A DNA stretch of 44,736 bases from Thiemannella venezuelensis (GTDB lineage: Bacteria; Actinomycetota; Actinomycetes; Streptosporangiales; Streptosporangiaceae): assembly GCF_014203605.1 (NCBI RefSeq), contig NZ_JACHJJ010000038.1, positions 1 to 44,736 on the forward strand, written 5' to 3'. Shown piece by piece: positions 1 to 7,246 of the stretch. The stretch's first letter is position 1, and each line of letters begins with the position of its first letter. Below the pieces are notes generated by a model that did no database searches, had not been told where the DNA came from, and worked only from the letters and a program-made list of their open reading frames with translations. Both the position numbers and the translations under genes were made by a program.

Positions 1-180
1 CGCCTCGCGCCGGGGGGCGCGCCCCCCCCCCCCCCCCCCCCCGCCCCCCCGGCCGCCCCCCCGCCCCCCCCCCCCCCCCCCCCCCGCGGGGGGGGGGGGG
101 GGGGCCCCCCCCCCCCCGCCCCCCACCCCCCTTTCCCCTTCCTCCGGGCGGGGCGCTCCCGGGAAGGGAAAAGGGCCGGC
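1..180. repeat. G/C homopolymer contig end
   Basis: Long runs of C broken by single G, followed by a run of 17 G (about 88-104) and again C runs, with no reading frame of biological composition. A C-tract meeting a G-tract at the very edge of a contig is typical of low-quality sequence or misassembly. I see no gene before 298; 181-297 is ordinary GC-rich DNA. A real telomere or G/C-rich terminus cannot be excluded from sequence alone. Confidence 0.6.
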
Positions 181-297
181 CCGAGCAGGCGGCGCCGTGC
201 TCCGCCCCTCCTTCCCGCCGTACCGCCCTGCCCGCGAGGAGGGCACCGGCAGGGAAAATCGCCTCATCTCCCTCGGTAGTCGGCCGATCACTCGGAT

Positions 298-1761
298 ATG
301 AGCGCTCTCCGTACCTGGTGGCTGGTGGCGGCCGCGATGGCCGCCGGCGCCGTCATCGCGATGACCGCCGGCACCCTGATCGGCGAGATCGCCTACTTCG
401 GCAGCTACGCCGCCGTGTGCGCCGCCGCCTGGTGGGCGGCGGCGCGTACCACCGGGACCCCGGGGTCGCGCGTCGACCGGCGGCCCTGGCGGCTGATCGC
501 CCTGGGCCAGACGCTCCTGCTGGTCGGCGACGCGACGGCGTCGGCCTTCTGGTACATCTCCCCGGAGACCGACCCGACCGGCTGGATCGACGCGCCCTGG
601 CTCGGCGGGTACGCCGCGATCGGCGCCGCCATCATGATGATGGCCCAGCGGCGGGCCCGCGGGCAGCTGCGCGAGGCGCTGCTGGACATGCTGACCCTGG
701 CCACCGCCGCGACGCTCGGCATGTGGCGCTTCATCGCCGCCCCGGCGCTGGAGAAGAGCGACGGGCAGTACACCGCCGGCGTCCTGCTCGAGGCGTCCTT
801 CATGGTCGCCGATGTGGTGATCATGTCGGCCGTGCTGCTGCTGGTGCTCTCCCCCGGAACGCGCGGCGTGCCCACCCGCCTGATGATCGCTGCGGGCGCC
901 GGCCGGCTCGTCGCCGACATCGGGCGCATGATGTGGACCGTCATGGACCTGACGCCGCTGGTCAACGGGGTGATCCTGGTCGCCAACGCGCTGATGGTGA
1001 TCGCCGTCATGCACCCGGGGCGGGAAGAGCTGGCCCGGCCCGGCCGCCGGACCCGCACCCTGCACCCGACCCGCATCCTCTTCCTCGGCCTGGCCCTGCT
1101 CACCGCCCCGGCCATCGCGGTGGCCGAGAGCTCCGGCTCCCTCGGGGAGCGCCTGACCCTGCTCGCCGCCACCGTCGCCGCCAGCTTCTTCGTGCTCGCC
1201 CGCTTCACCGCCGCGGTGCGCCAGCAGGAGCGCGCCGAGCGGCTGCTCACCTACCAGGCCTCCTACGACCCGCTGACCGGCCTGGCCAACCGGCGCACCC
1301 TCTTCGACCGCCTGGAGGACTGCGCTCCCGGCGACGCGCTGTTCTACCTGGACCTGGACGGCTTCAAGGCGGTCAACGACACCCACGGCCACGAGGCCGG
1401 CGACGCGCTGCTCGTCGAGATCGGCCGTCGGCTGGGCTCCGCCGTACGCGAGGACGACCTGGTGGTACGGCTCGGCGGCGACGAGTTCGCCCTGCTGTGC
1501 CCGCAGCCCCACCCCGGCACCGAGATCGCCGAACTCGCCGAGCGGCTGCTGCGGGTCGTCGCCGAGCCCGTCGGCTACCGCGGCCACGAGCTGCGCGTGG
1601 GCACCAGCGTCGGCATCGCCGTCTCCCACCGGGGCACCTCCCCCGGCGACCTGGTCCGCAACGCGGACGCCGCCATGTACGAGGCCAAGCGCGGCGGCCG
1701 CGGCCGCTGGGTGCTGGCCGACCCCGCCCCGGGCGGGACCGGCCTCGCCCTGGCCGGCTGA
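298..1761 (+). CDS. Membrane-bound GGDEF diguanylate cyclase
   Basis: Predicted to make cyclic di-GMP from two GTP at the membrane. Of 487 residues, about the first 310 form a hydrophobic sensor with roughly eight to nine membrane segments. The rest is a GGDEF domain: the substrate and metal region LDLDGFKAVND lies near residue 350 and the signature GGDEF is intact at 393-397. An RxxD inhibitory site (residues 384-387, REDD) sits exactly five residues before it, so product feedback inhibition is expected. There is no EAL domain. The ATG has no clear Shine-Dalgarno sequence, so the start is less certain than the function. The sensor signal is unknown. A second c-di-GMP-type protein (EAL-HDOD) lies at 24.2 kb. 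Confidence 0.9.
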   Translation: MSALRTWWLVAAAMAAGAVIAMTAGTLIGEIAYFGSYAAVCAAAWWAAARTTGTPGSRVDRRPWRLIALGQTLLLVGDATASAFWYISPETDPTGWIDAPWLGGYAAIGAAIMMMAQRRARGQLREALLDMLTLATAATLGMWRFIAAPALEKSDGQYTAGVLLEASFMVADVVIMSAVLLLVLSPGTRGVPTRLMIAAGAGRLVADIGRMMWTVMDLTPLVNGVILVANALMVIAVMHPGREELARPGRRTRTLHPTRILFLGLALLTAPAIAVAESSGSLGERLTLLAATVAASFFVLARFTAAVRQQERAERLLTYQASYDPLTGLANRRTLFDRLEDCAPGDALFYLDLDGFKAVNDTHGHEAGDALLVEIGRRLGSAVREDDLVVRLGGDEFALLCPQPHPGTEIAELAERLLRVVAEPVGYRGHELRVGTSVGIAVSHRGTSPGDLVRNADAAMYEAKRGGRGRWVLADPAPGGTGLALAG

Positions 1762-1870
1762 CCTTCTCCGTACCGGTCCGCCCGCCGCCGCGCCCGCGGG
1801 AGTGTGTTCCTCAGCACAATCGTCGCGCTGCCGATGAAGGGGAGACATCCCGGGGAATTCTGGAGAGCAC

Positions 1871-3442
1871 ATGGCAGCACGGCTGGCGAACCTGAGCGTC
1901 ACGCAGCGACTCGCACTGATCGTCGTGACAGGGGCGGTGACGGTCGGCGCCGTGATGGGCATCGGCATGCACTCCCAGAACCAGCTGGTCACCGAGGCCG
2001 GGCTGCTGCGCACCCTGGAGCAGGCCAAGGCCGCCCTCAACCACCTCGACACCCGTGAGTCGGAGCTGAAGGTCAACGCCTACCGCTCGGTGATCGAGGA
2101 GGACCTGAGCGACGTGGCCGCCGACATGCCCGACGACGTGGCGTCGGTGACCGAGGCCGTGGCGCAGCTGGACGCGCTCGCGCTGCCGCCGGAGGCCCGT
2201 ACCCGCCTGGACGCGGTGCTCCCGGACATCGAGGAGTTCAGCGTCTTCGTGACGGCGTTCGTGGAGCAGGCCGGGCAGGACAAGGCCGCCGTGCGGGAGC
2301 GCCAGCCCGAGATCGCCGAGCGCAACGGCGCGGTCGACGACAAGCTGGAGGCGGTGCACGCCACCGTGGACTCCGCGATCGAGACCGCCCGCACCGGCAT
2401 GGACGAGACCGTCGCGCAGACCCGGCTGGTCTCGCTGCTGGTCGGCCTGGGCGGCGCGGTGCTGCTGGTGGGGCTGTGCATCCCGCTGGGCCGCTCCATC
2501 ACCCGGCCGGTCCGCCGGATCGGCCAGGCGCTGGCCGCGGTGGCCCAGGGCGACCTGACCCCGCGGACCGACATCACCACCGGCGACGACCTGGGCCGCA
2601 TGGCCCAGGCGCTGAACCAGGCCCTCGAGCACATGCGTACGGCCGTGCGCACCATCGGCGCCTCCGCCGACGAGCTGGCCTCGGCCTCCGAGGAGCTGAC
2701 CGTCACCAGCGGCCAGATCGCCGCCGGCGCCGAGGAGACCAGCACCCAGGTGGGCACGGTCGCCGCCGCCGCCCAGCAGGTCTCGGGCGACGTGCGCACG
2801 GTCGCGGCCGGCTCCGGGGAGATGGGCGCGGCGATCCACGAGATCGCCCAGAGCGCCAGCGAGGCGGCGAAGGTCGCCGCGCAGGCGGTCACCGCGGCCG
2901 GTACGACCAACGAGACCGTCGCCAAGCTGGGCGCCTCCAGCGCCGAGATCGGCTCGGTCATCAAGACGATCACGAGCATCGCCGAGCAGACCAACCTGCT
3001 GGCGCTCAACGCCACCATCGAGGCCGCCCGCGCCGGCGACGCCGGCAAGGGCTTCGCGGTCGTCGCCGGCGAGGTCAAGGACCTGGCCCAGGAGACCGCC
3101 AAGGCCACCGAGGACATCGCCAGGCGGGTCGAGGCCATCCAGGCCGACACCGAGAGCGCCGTCGCCGCGATCGCCGAGATCAGCGACATCATCGCGCGGA
3201 TCAACGACTACCAGCTCACCATCGCCTCGGCGGTGGAGGAGCAGACCGCCACCACCAACGAGATGAACCGCAGCGTGGCCCAGGCGGCCTCCGGCACCGA
3301 CCGGATCGCCGAGACCGTCTCCGGCGTGGCCGCCGCGGTCCAGCTCACCAGCAGCGGCGTCAGCCAGGCCCAGCAGGCCGCCGAGGACCTCGCCCGCATG
3401 TCCGCCGACCTGCAGACCATGGTCTCCAGGTTCCGCACCTGA
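1871..3442 (+). CDS. Methyl-accepting chemotaxis protein
   Basis: Chemoreceptor of 523 residues. TM1 (about 12-30) is followed by a roughly 150-residue extracytoplasmic helical sensor, TM2 (about 183-203), a HAMP linker beginning with the [12 protein letters not shown] stretch, and a cytoplasmic signalling rod. The highly conserved hairpin tip ([18 protein letters not shown], followed by GKGFAVVA) is intact, so coupling to CheA/CheW is expected. There is no C-terminal CheR-docking pentapeptide. No cheA, cheW or flagellar gene is in the window, so partners must be elsewhere. The ATG follows GGAGAG. It is separated by 109 bp from the GGDEF gene and is probably transcribed alone or read through from it. 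The small sensor gives no clue to the ligand. Confidence 0.93.
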   Translation: MAARLANLSVTQRLALIVVTGAVTVGAVMGIGMHSQNQLVTEAGLLRTLEQAKAALNHLDTRESELKVNAYRSVIEEDLSDVAADMPDDVASVTEAVAQLDALALPPEARTRLDAVLPDIEEFSVFVTAFVEQAGQDKAAVRERQPEIAERNGAVDDKLEAVHATVDSAIETARTGMDETVAQTRLVSLLVGLGGAVLLVGLCIPLGRSITRPVRRIGQALAAVAQGDLTPRTDITTGDDLGRMAQALNQALEHMRTAVRTIGASADELASASEELTVTSGQIAAGAEETSTQVGTVAAAAQQVSGDVRTVAAGSGEMGAAIHEIAQSASEAAKVAAQAVTAAGTTNETVAKLGASSAEIGSVIKTITSIAEQTNLLALNATIEAARAGDAGKGFAVVAGEVKDLAQETAKATEDIARRVEAIQADTESAVAAIAEISDIIARINDYQLTIASAVEEQTATTNEMNRSVAQAASGTDRIAETVSGVAAAVQLTSSGVSQAQQAAEDLARMSADLQTMVSRFRT

Positions 3443-3495
3443 CGATCCCTCCGCCGGAGCCGCCGCGCGGCCCGGATCCCGGTGCCAGGTCCGAT

Positions 3496-3515
3496 GCCCG
3501 CCGGTACCGGCGGGC
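3496..3515. promoter_or_regulatory. Perfect 20-bp palindrome
   Basis: GCCCGCCGGT is followed directly by its complement ACCGGCGGGC in the 94-bp gap between the chemoreceptor stop and the DUF1203 start. No T-run follows. It could terminate the chemoreceptor transcript or act as an operator for the next gene; the sequence does not decide. Confidence 0.45.
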
Positions 3516-3536
3516 GATCCCGCCGACCATGGGGGC

Positions 3537-4016
3537 ATGGGTTACCAGATCCGGGCCATCGGCCCCGAAACCGTGAGATCCCTGCTGGAGACCGACGACG
3601 CGGGCCGCCCGCCCCGGCTGTCGGTCGACGAGGCCGGCGGCAGCCCGCTGCGCTGCTGCCTGTCCAGGGCCCGCCCGGGTGAGCGGATCGCGCTGGTGTC
3701 GTACGCGCCGCTGCGGCGCTGGGCGGCGGAGACGGGCGCCGACCCCGGCCCCTACGACGAGCTGGGCCCGATCTTCCTGCACGCCGGCGGCTGCCCCGGC
3801 CCCGGATCCGGGCCGGGCTGGCCGCAGGCGCACCGCGGGCCCCGCGTGCTCCGCGCCTACGCCGCCGCCGGGCACATCCTCGAAGGGCGCCACCTGGCCG
3901 CCGGGGCCGACGCCGAGACGGCGTTGAAGGAGCTGCTGGACGATCCGGAGGTGGCGGTGGTGCACGTGCGCGCCGTCGCGTTCGGCTGCTTCCAGTTCGA
4001 GGTGCGGCGCGCCTGA
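3537..4016 (+). CDS. DUF1203 domain-containing protein
   Basis: 159-residue soluble protein. It matches the DUF1203 pattern by eye: a Cys-Cys-Leu stretch (residues 41-43) in the SPLRCCLSRARPGE segment where the family has CRHCL, then a segment reading like GERIALVSY, and the conserved GPIFLHAGGC with a further cysteine. The family is widespread and has no established biochemical role. There is no signal peptide or membrane segment. The ATG has only a weak upstream GGGGG. The gene stands alone between the chemoreceptor and a terminator-like hairpin. Family assignment is fairly secure; function is unknown. Confidence 0.75.
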   Translation: MGYQIRAIGPETVRSLLETDDAGRPPRLSVDEAGGSPLRCCLSRARPGERIALVSYAPLRRWAAETGADPGPYDELGPIFLHAGGCPGPGSGPGWPQAHRGPRVLRAYAAAGHILEGRHLAAGADAETALKELLDDPEVAVVHVRAVAFGCFQFEVRRA

Positions 4017-4033
4017 CCGGCTCCGCCCGGCGG

Positions 4034-4070
4034 CCGGTCCCCCGGCCGGACGCACCCGCCGGGGGACCGG
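4034..4070 (+). terminator. Terminator-like hairpin after DUF1203 gene
   Basis: A perfect 12-bp stem (CCGGTCCCCCGG / CCGGGGGACCGG) with a 13-nt loop starts 18 bp after the stop codon at 4016. No U-tract follows, which is common in high-GC actinobacteria. Confidence 0.6.
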
Positions 4071-4223
4071 GAACATCGGGCGGCAGGCGGTGGTTACTTC
4101 TCTCCGTGGACGGTGTGCCCAGTGTCCCCGGGCCTCACCTATACGCCTTCGCGGACTACCGTACGGCTGGAGCCGCGTTGTGCCTTCCGCCGAGAGGCGA
4201 CCGGCACACCGCCCACGCGTCGT

Positions 4224-4255
4224 CGGCCCCGCCGGGATCCCTCCCGGCGGGGCCG
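4224..4255 (-). terminator. Terminator-like hairpin after RibD-type gene
   Basis: A 14-bp perfect stem, GGCCCCGCCGGGA and its complement extended by one C/G pair, closes a TCCC loop. It lies 23 bp beyond the minus-strand stop at 4278. The stem is symmetrical and could also stop plus-strand transcription. Confidence 0.65.
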
Positions 4256-4277
4256 GCGGCGTTTCCGGCGGCTGTGC

Positions 4278-4835
4278 TCAGGGGCGCTGCGGCTCGAAGT
4301 GCATCGCGGTGATCCCGCAGCCGAACGGGCGGGCGGCCACGAGGCGGAGCTGCTGCCGGCCGTCGGGGAACACCGGCATCCCGGCACCGATCGCGACCGG
4401 GTTGACGAACAGGTGGAGCTCGTCGAGCAGGCCCTCGGCGATCAGGTTCGACACGAGCGTGCCGCCGCCGTAGGCGATCATGTCCCCGCCGGGCCGGGCC
4501 TTGAGCTCGCGGATGGTCGCGGCCAGGTCGCCGCCGGCGACGGTGGCGTTCTTCCAGGGCGACTCGGTGAGACTGTTGGAGATCACGACCTTGGGCGTGT
4601 TGTTCATCCAGTCGATGGACTCCTGGTCCTCACCCTCGGGGCCGGACTCCCAGGCCGGGATGAACCCCTCGGCGAGCTTGCGGCCCAGCACGATGCAGTC
4701 GACCGGTTTGGTGAGCGCGTCGATGTAGGCGCTCACGTCGTCGGTCCACGGGAACGTCATCCAGTCCATCCCGCCGCCCGGACCGGCCATGTAGCCGTCG
4801 ACGGTGGTCTGGACCTGGAGCTTGAACGTGCGCAT
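4278..4835 (-). CDS. Dihydrofolate reductase family protein (RibD C-terminal fold)
   Basis: 185 residues with the NADPH-binding fold of the RibD C-terminal/dihydrofolate reductase superfamily. The N-terminal VQTTVDGYMAGPGG strand, the central VLGRKLAEGF motif and the dinucleotide-binding IAYGGGTLVSNLIAEGLLDELHL segment are all visible. Stand-alone family members are common in actinobacteria and are mostly annotated as reductases of unknown substrate; it should not be taken as folA or ribD itself. The start ATG at 4835 follows GAAGGAAG. It lies 67 bp after the VOC gene on the same strand, so the two are probably co-transcribed, and a hairpin follows. The divergent TetR regulator at 5474 is the likely controller. 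Confidence 0.85.
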   Translation of the reverse strand: MRTFKLQVQTTVDGYMAGPGGGMDWMTFPWTDDVSAYIDALTKPVDCIVLGRKLAEGFIPAWESGPEGEDQESIDWMNNTPKVVISNSLTESPWKNATVAGGDLAATIRELKARPGGDMIAYGGGTLVSNLIAEGLLDELHLFVNPVAIGAGMPVFPDGRQQLRLVAARPFGCGITAMHFEPQRP

Positions 4836-4902
4836 GCGGTGCTTCCTTCCAGCGTTCGGTGCGATGGCGGGACATCAGGGCGCGGAGGAGCCGCCCGGCG
4901 GC

Positions 4903-5313
4903 TCAAGCCTCCGGCACGGCCGCGTTCATGTCCATGGAGAACACGTCCCAGTGGTGGCCGTCGAGGTCCAGGAAGCCGCGGCTGTACATGAAGCCCTCGT
5001 CCATGGGCGTTCCGGCCGCCGAGCCGCCCGCGGCCAGCGCCGCGTCGGCCAGCTCGTCGACGCGCTCCCGGTTCTCCACGCCCAGCGCGAAGATCGCCTC
5101 GGCCGTCTTGTGCGAATCGGCGATCTCCTTGCTGGTGGCACCGGCGAAGAAGTCCTCGGTCAGCAGCATCGCGTAGATGTCGTCGCCGATGACCACGCAG
5201 GCGGCCCGCTCGTCGGAGAACCGCTCGTCCAGGGAGAAACCGAGCGCGGAGAAGAAGCCCTTGGACGCGTTCAGGTCCTTGACCGGCAGGTTGACGAACA
5301 TCTGGGTAGGCAT
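4903..5313 (-). CDS. VOC (glyoxalase-like) family protein
   Basis: 136 residues forming a vicinal oxygen chelate fold. It begins with the characteristic MPTQMFVNLPVKDLNASKGF segment and ends with a strand carrying LDLDGHHWDVFSMD, which supplies a typical metal-ligand histidine. This resembles the stand-alone 'lactoylglutathione lyase-like' proteins rather than a true GloA. It is the first gene of a probable two-gene operon with the downstream reductase. The start ATG at 5313 has a weak AAAGG upstream. Substrate unknown; a role in detoxification of a small organic compound sensed by the divergent TetR regulator is inference. Confidence 0.85.
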   Translation of the reverse strand: MPTQMFVNLPVKDLNASKGFFSALGFSLDERFSDERAACVVIGDDIYAMLLTEDFFAGATSKEIADSHKTAEAIFALGVENRERVDELADAALAAGGSAAGTPMDEGFMYSRGFLDLDGHHWDVFSMDMNAAVPEA

Positions 5314-5349
5314 AGGGAGCCTTTCTGTAGGAGCCGGGCACTGCGGTAG

Positions 5350-5418
5350 TGTCCCTAGGACATGTCAGTTTCTGATGGACACTGTGTCCGTCGGACGCGT
5401 GATGTGTACGTTAGACAC
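5350..5418. promoter_or_regulatory. Operator cluster between VOC and TetR genes
   Basis: The 160-bp divergent gap holds several short palindromes: TGTCC-N3-GGACA at 5350-5362; GGACAC-T-GTGTCC at 5377-5389 (perfect); GTCCG-T-CGGAC at 5386-5396, overlapping the previous one; and GTGT-N7-ACAC at 5404-5418. All share a GTGTC/GACAC-type half-site, as expected for a dimeric TetR regulator covering both promoters. Which is the primary site is not known. Confidence 0.55.
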
Positions 5419-5473
5419 AATTAGGGGTGCCAGGCAAGCGTCCGATGCGGCGCAGGGTCGGAACGGAGGGTGG

Positions 5474-6208
5474 ATGTCCACCTCGGGCGAAGAGATACGC
5501 GCAGCTCAGAAGGGCAGTGTGGAGTTGTTGTGGGGGGCGCGGACAAAATCGGCGCGCGGCCCCCGGCCCGCCCTGAGCCTGGAGTCCATCGCGCGGACCG
5601 CCACGGACATCGCCGACGCCGAAGGGCTGGCGGCCATCTCCATGCAGCGGGTCGCCGCCGATCTCGGCTTCACCAAGATGTCGCTGTACCGCTACGTCGC
5701 CAGCAAGAACGAGCTCCTCGCGGTCATGATCGACACCGCGGTGGGCGAGCCCCCGGACCTGTCCGCGGTGCCCGGCTGGCGGCCCAGGCTGGAGGAGTTC
5801 GCCCGGCAACTGGCCGAGGTGTGGACCCGGCATCCCTGGCTGCCCCAGATCACGCTGGGCGAGCGGTTCATGGGGCCCCGCGAGGTCGGCTGGATCGAGA
5901 GCGCCGTGGCGGCCCTGCACGGCACCGGGCTCACCGGCCGCGAGCGGCTGGACGCGGTCTTCCTGCTGTTCGGCCACATGCGCTACACGCAGTCGATGGC
6001 GACCGCCGGCACCCAGCCGTGGACGGCCGGCGAGGAGCCCGGCTCGGACATGACAGAGCTGATGACCCGGTACGCCGAGCGCTTCCCCGCCCTCACGGCG
6101 GCGATCGACGGCGCCCGCGGCGCGCCCCACGACAACGGGCGGGCATTCGGCCTGCGGTGCCTGCTCGACGGCCTGGGCACCCTCATCGAGGAGCGCGCGG
6201 CGCACTGA
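5474..6208 (+). CDS. TetR family transcriptional regulator
   Basis: 244 residues. The N-terminal DNA-binding domain (about 32-85) has the TetR helix-turn-helix: ISMQRVAADLGFTKMSLYRYVASKNEL, where Y-R-Y-V precedes K-x-E-L as in the family. The C-terminal part matches the larger ligand-binding type found in actinobacterial TetR proteins. The reading frame stays open much further upstream, but ATG 5474 has a strong GGAGGG six to nine bases before it and leaves the palindromic region free, so I place the start there. Divergent from the VOC/reductase pair, which is the probable target. The inducer is unknown. Confidence 0.88.
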   Translation: MSTSGEEIRAAQKGSVELLWGARTKSARGPRPALSLESIARTATDIADAEGLAAISMQRVAADLGFTKMSLYRYVASKNELLAVMIDTAVGEPPDLSAVPGWRPRLEEFARQLAEVWTRHPWLPQITLGERFMGPREVGWIESAVAALHGTGLTGRERLDAVFLLFGHMRYTQSMATAGTQPWTAGEEPGSDMTELMTRYAERFPALTAAIDGARGAPHDNGRAFGLRCLLDGLGTLIEERAAH

Positions 6209-6238
6209 GACCGGCGGCTCCGGGAGCGTGCGTCCCCG

Positions 6239-6300
6239 TGGCGCCCGTGTCCTGGCGCCCGTGTCCTGGCGCCCGTGTCCTGGCGCCCGTGTCCTGGCGG
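6239..6300. repeat. 14-bp tandem repeat, 4.4 copies
   Basis: TGGCGCCCGTGTCC is repeated four times perfectly from 6239 to 6294, then breaks off. It lies between the convergent ends of the TetR gene and tadC and includes the self-complementary GGCGCC. No gene spans it. A slippage-generated minisatellite, possibly affecting termination. Confidence 0.9.
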
Positions 6301-6321
6301 CCTCGGACGCGGTGCCGGGCG

Positions 6322-7242
6322 TCAGGTGCCCAGGAGTTCCGCGATGCGCAGGGCGCCGGGGCCGATGATGATGACGAACAGCGCCGGGAACAGGCAGAAC
6401 AGCAGCGGGAAGAGGATCTTGATGGGAACCTTCTGGGCCGCCTCCTCGGCGCGCTGGCGGCGGCGCAGCCGCATCTCCCTGGCCTGCTCGCGCAGCACGT
6501 TCGCGATCGGGATGCCCAGCTCGCCGGCCTGCACCACCGCCGAGGCGAAACCGCGCAGCTCCGTCACGGTCGTACGGTCGGACATGGCGCGCAGCGCGTC
6601 GGCGCGGGGCTTGCCGAGCTGCATCTCGCGCAGCACCCGGGCGAACTCCCCCGCCATCGGCCCCTCGGCGTTGGCCCGGACCTGCGCCACGGCCGCGTCG
6701 AAGCCCAGCCCGGCCTCCACGCTGACGGTCAGCATGTCGAGGATGTCAGGCAGTGTCCGGGTGATCTCCTGCTGGCGGCGCACGCCCAGGTTGTAGACCA
6801 GCAGGTCCGGCAGGAAGAACCCGGCGGCGCCCATCGCGGCGGCGACGGCCACCAGCGCGCCGCCCAGGCCGGAGCCGTACAGCAGGCCGAGCAGCGCACC
6901 GCCCAGCAGCCCCAGGCCTTTCATCTGCATGACCCGCTCGACCGGCCACTTCGGCGGATTGCCCGCGTAGGTGAGCGAGCGGTTCATCCGGGTGACCATC
7001 CCGGCGGGGGTGAGCCTGCGCGCGAGCCGGCCGAACCGGCCGGCGAGCGGGCGCAGCACCCGGTCGGCGAACGGCTCGGCCGGCGGCCCGGATCCGGCCC
7101 CGCCCGCGCCGTAGACGCGCTCGACGGCCTCCAGCCGCCCCGGCTCCACCCGGGAGACGCGGCCCGGAGCCAGCGCCCGTACGGCGAGCACGGCGGCGCC
7201 GGTCAGCGCCCCGATCCCGGCCAGCATCAGCAGCAGTCCCAC
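6322..7242 (-). CDS. tadC: Tad pilus inner-membrane protein TadC
   Basis: 306 residues with a type II secretion F-domain (about 145-295): a cytoplasmic four-helix domain carrying LPDILDMLTVSVEAGLGF and the G-x-P-IANVLREQA segment, flanked by membrane helices near 3-22, around 120-145 and at the C-terminus (FPLLFCLFPALFVIIIG). With TadB it forms the inner-membrane platform moved by the CpaF/TadA ATPase to assemble Flp pili. The GTG start at 7242 is four bases after the VWA-TadB stop, so translation is coupled. It is the last gene of the tad operon. Confidence 0.9.
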   Translation of the reverse strand: MGLLLMLAGIGALTGAAVLAVRALAPGRVSRVEPGRLEAVERVYGAGGAGSGPPAEPFADRVLRPLAGRFGRLARRLTPAGMVTRMNRSLTYAGNPPKWPVERVMQMKGLGLLGGALLGLLYGSGLGGALVAVAAAMGAAGFFLPDLLVYNLGVRRQQEITRTLPDILDMLTVSVEAGLGFDAAVAQVRANAEGPMAGEFARVLREMQLGKPRADALRAMSDRTTVTELRGFASAVVQAGELGIPIANVLREQAREMRLRRRQRAEEAAQKVPIKILFPLLFCLFPALFVIIIGPGALRIAELLGT

Positions 7243-7246
7243 CGGC

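Noticed and set aside
1811-3538. Long minus-strand frame opposite the first chemoreceptor
   Set aside because: Gly/Asp/Val-rich low-complexity translation, the usual antisense artefact of high-GC genes; the plus strand has full chemoreceptor motifs.
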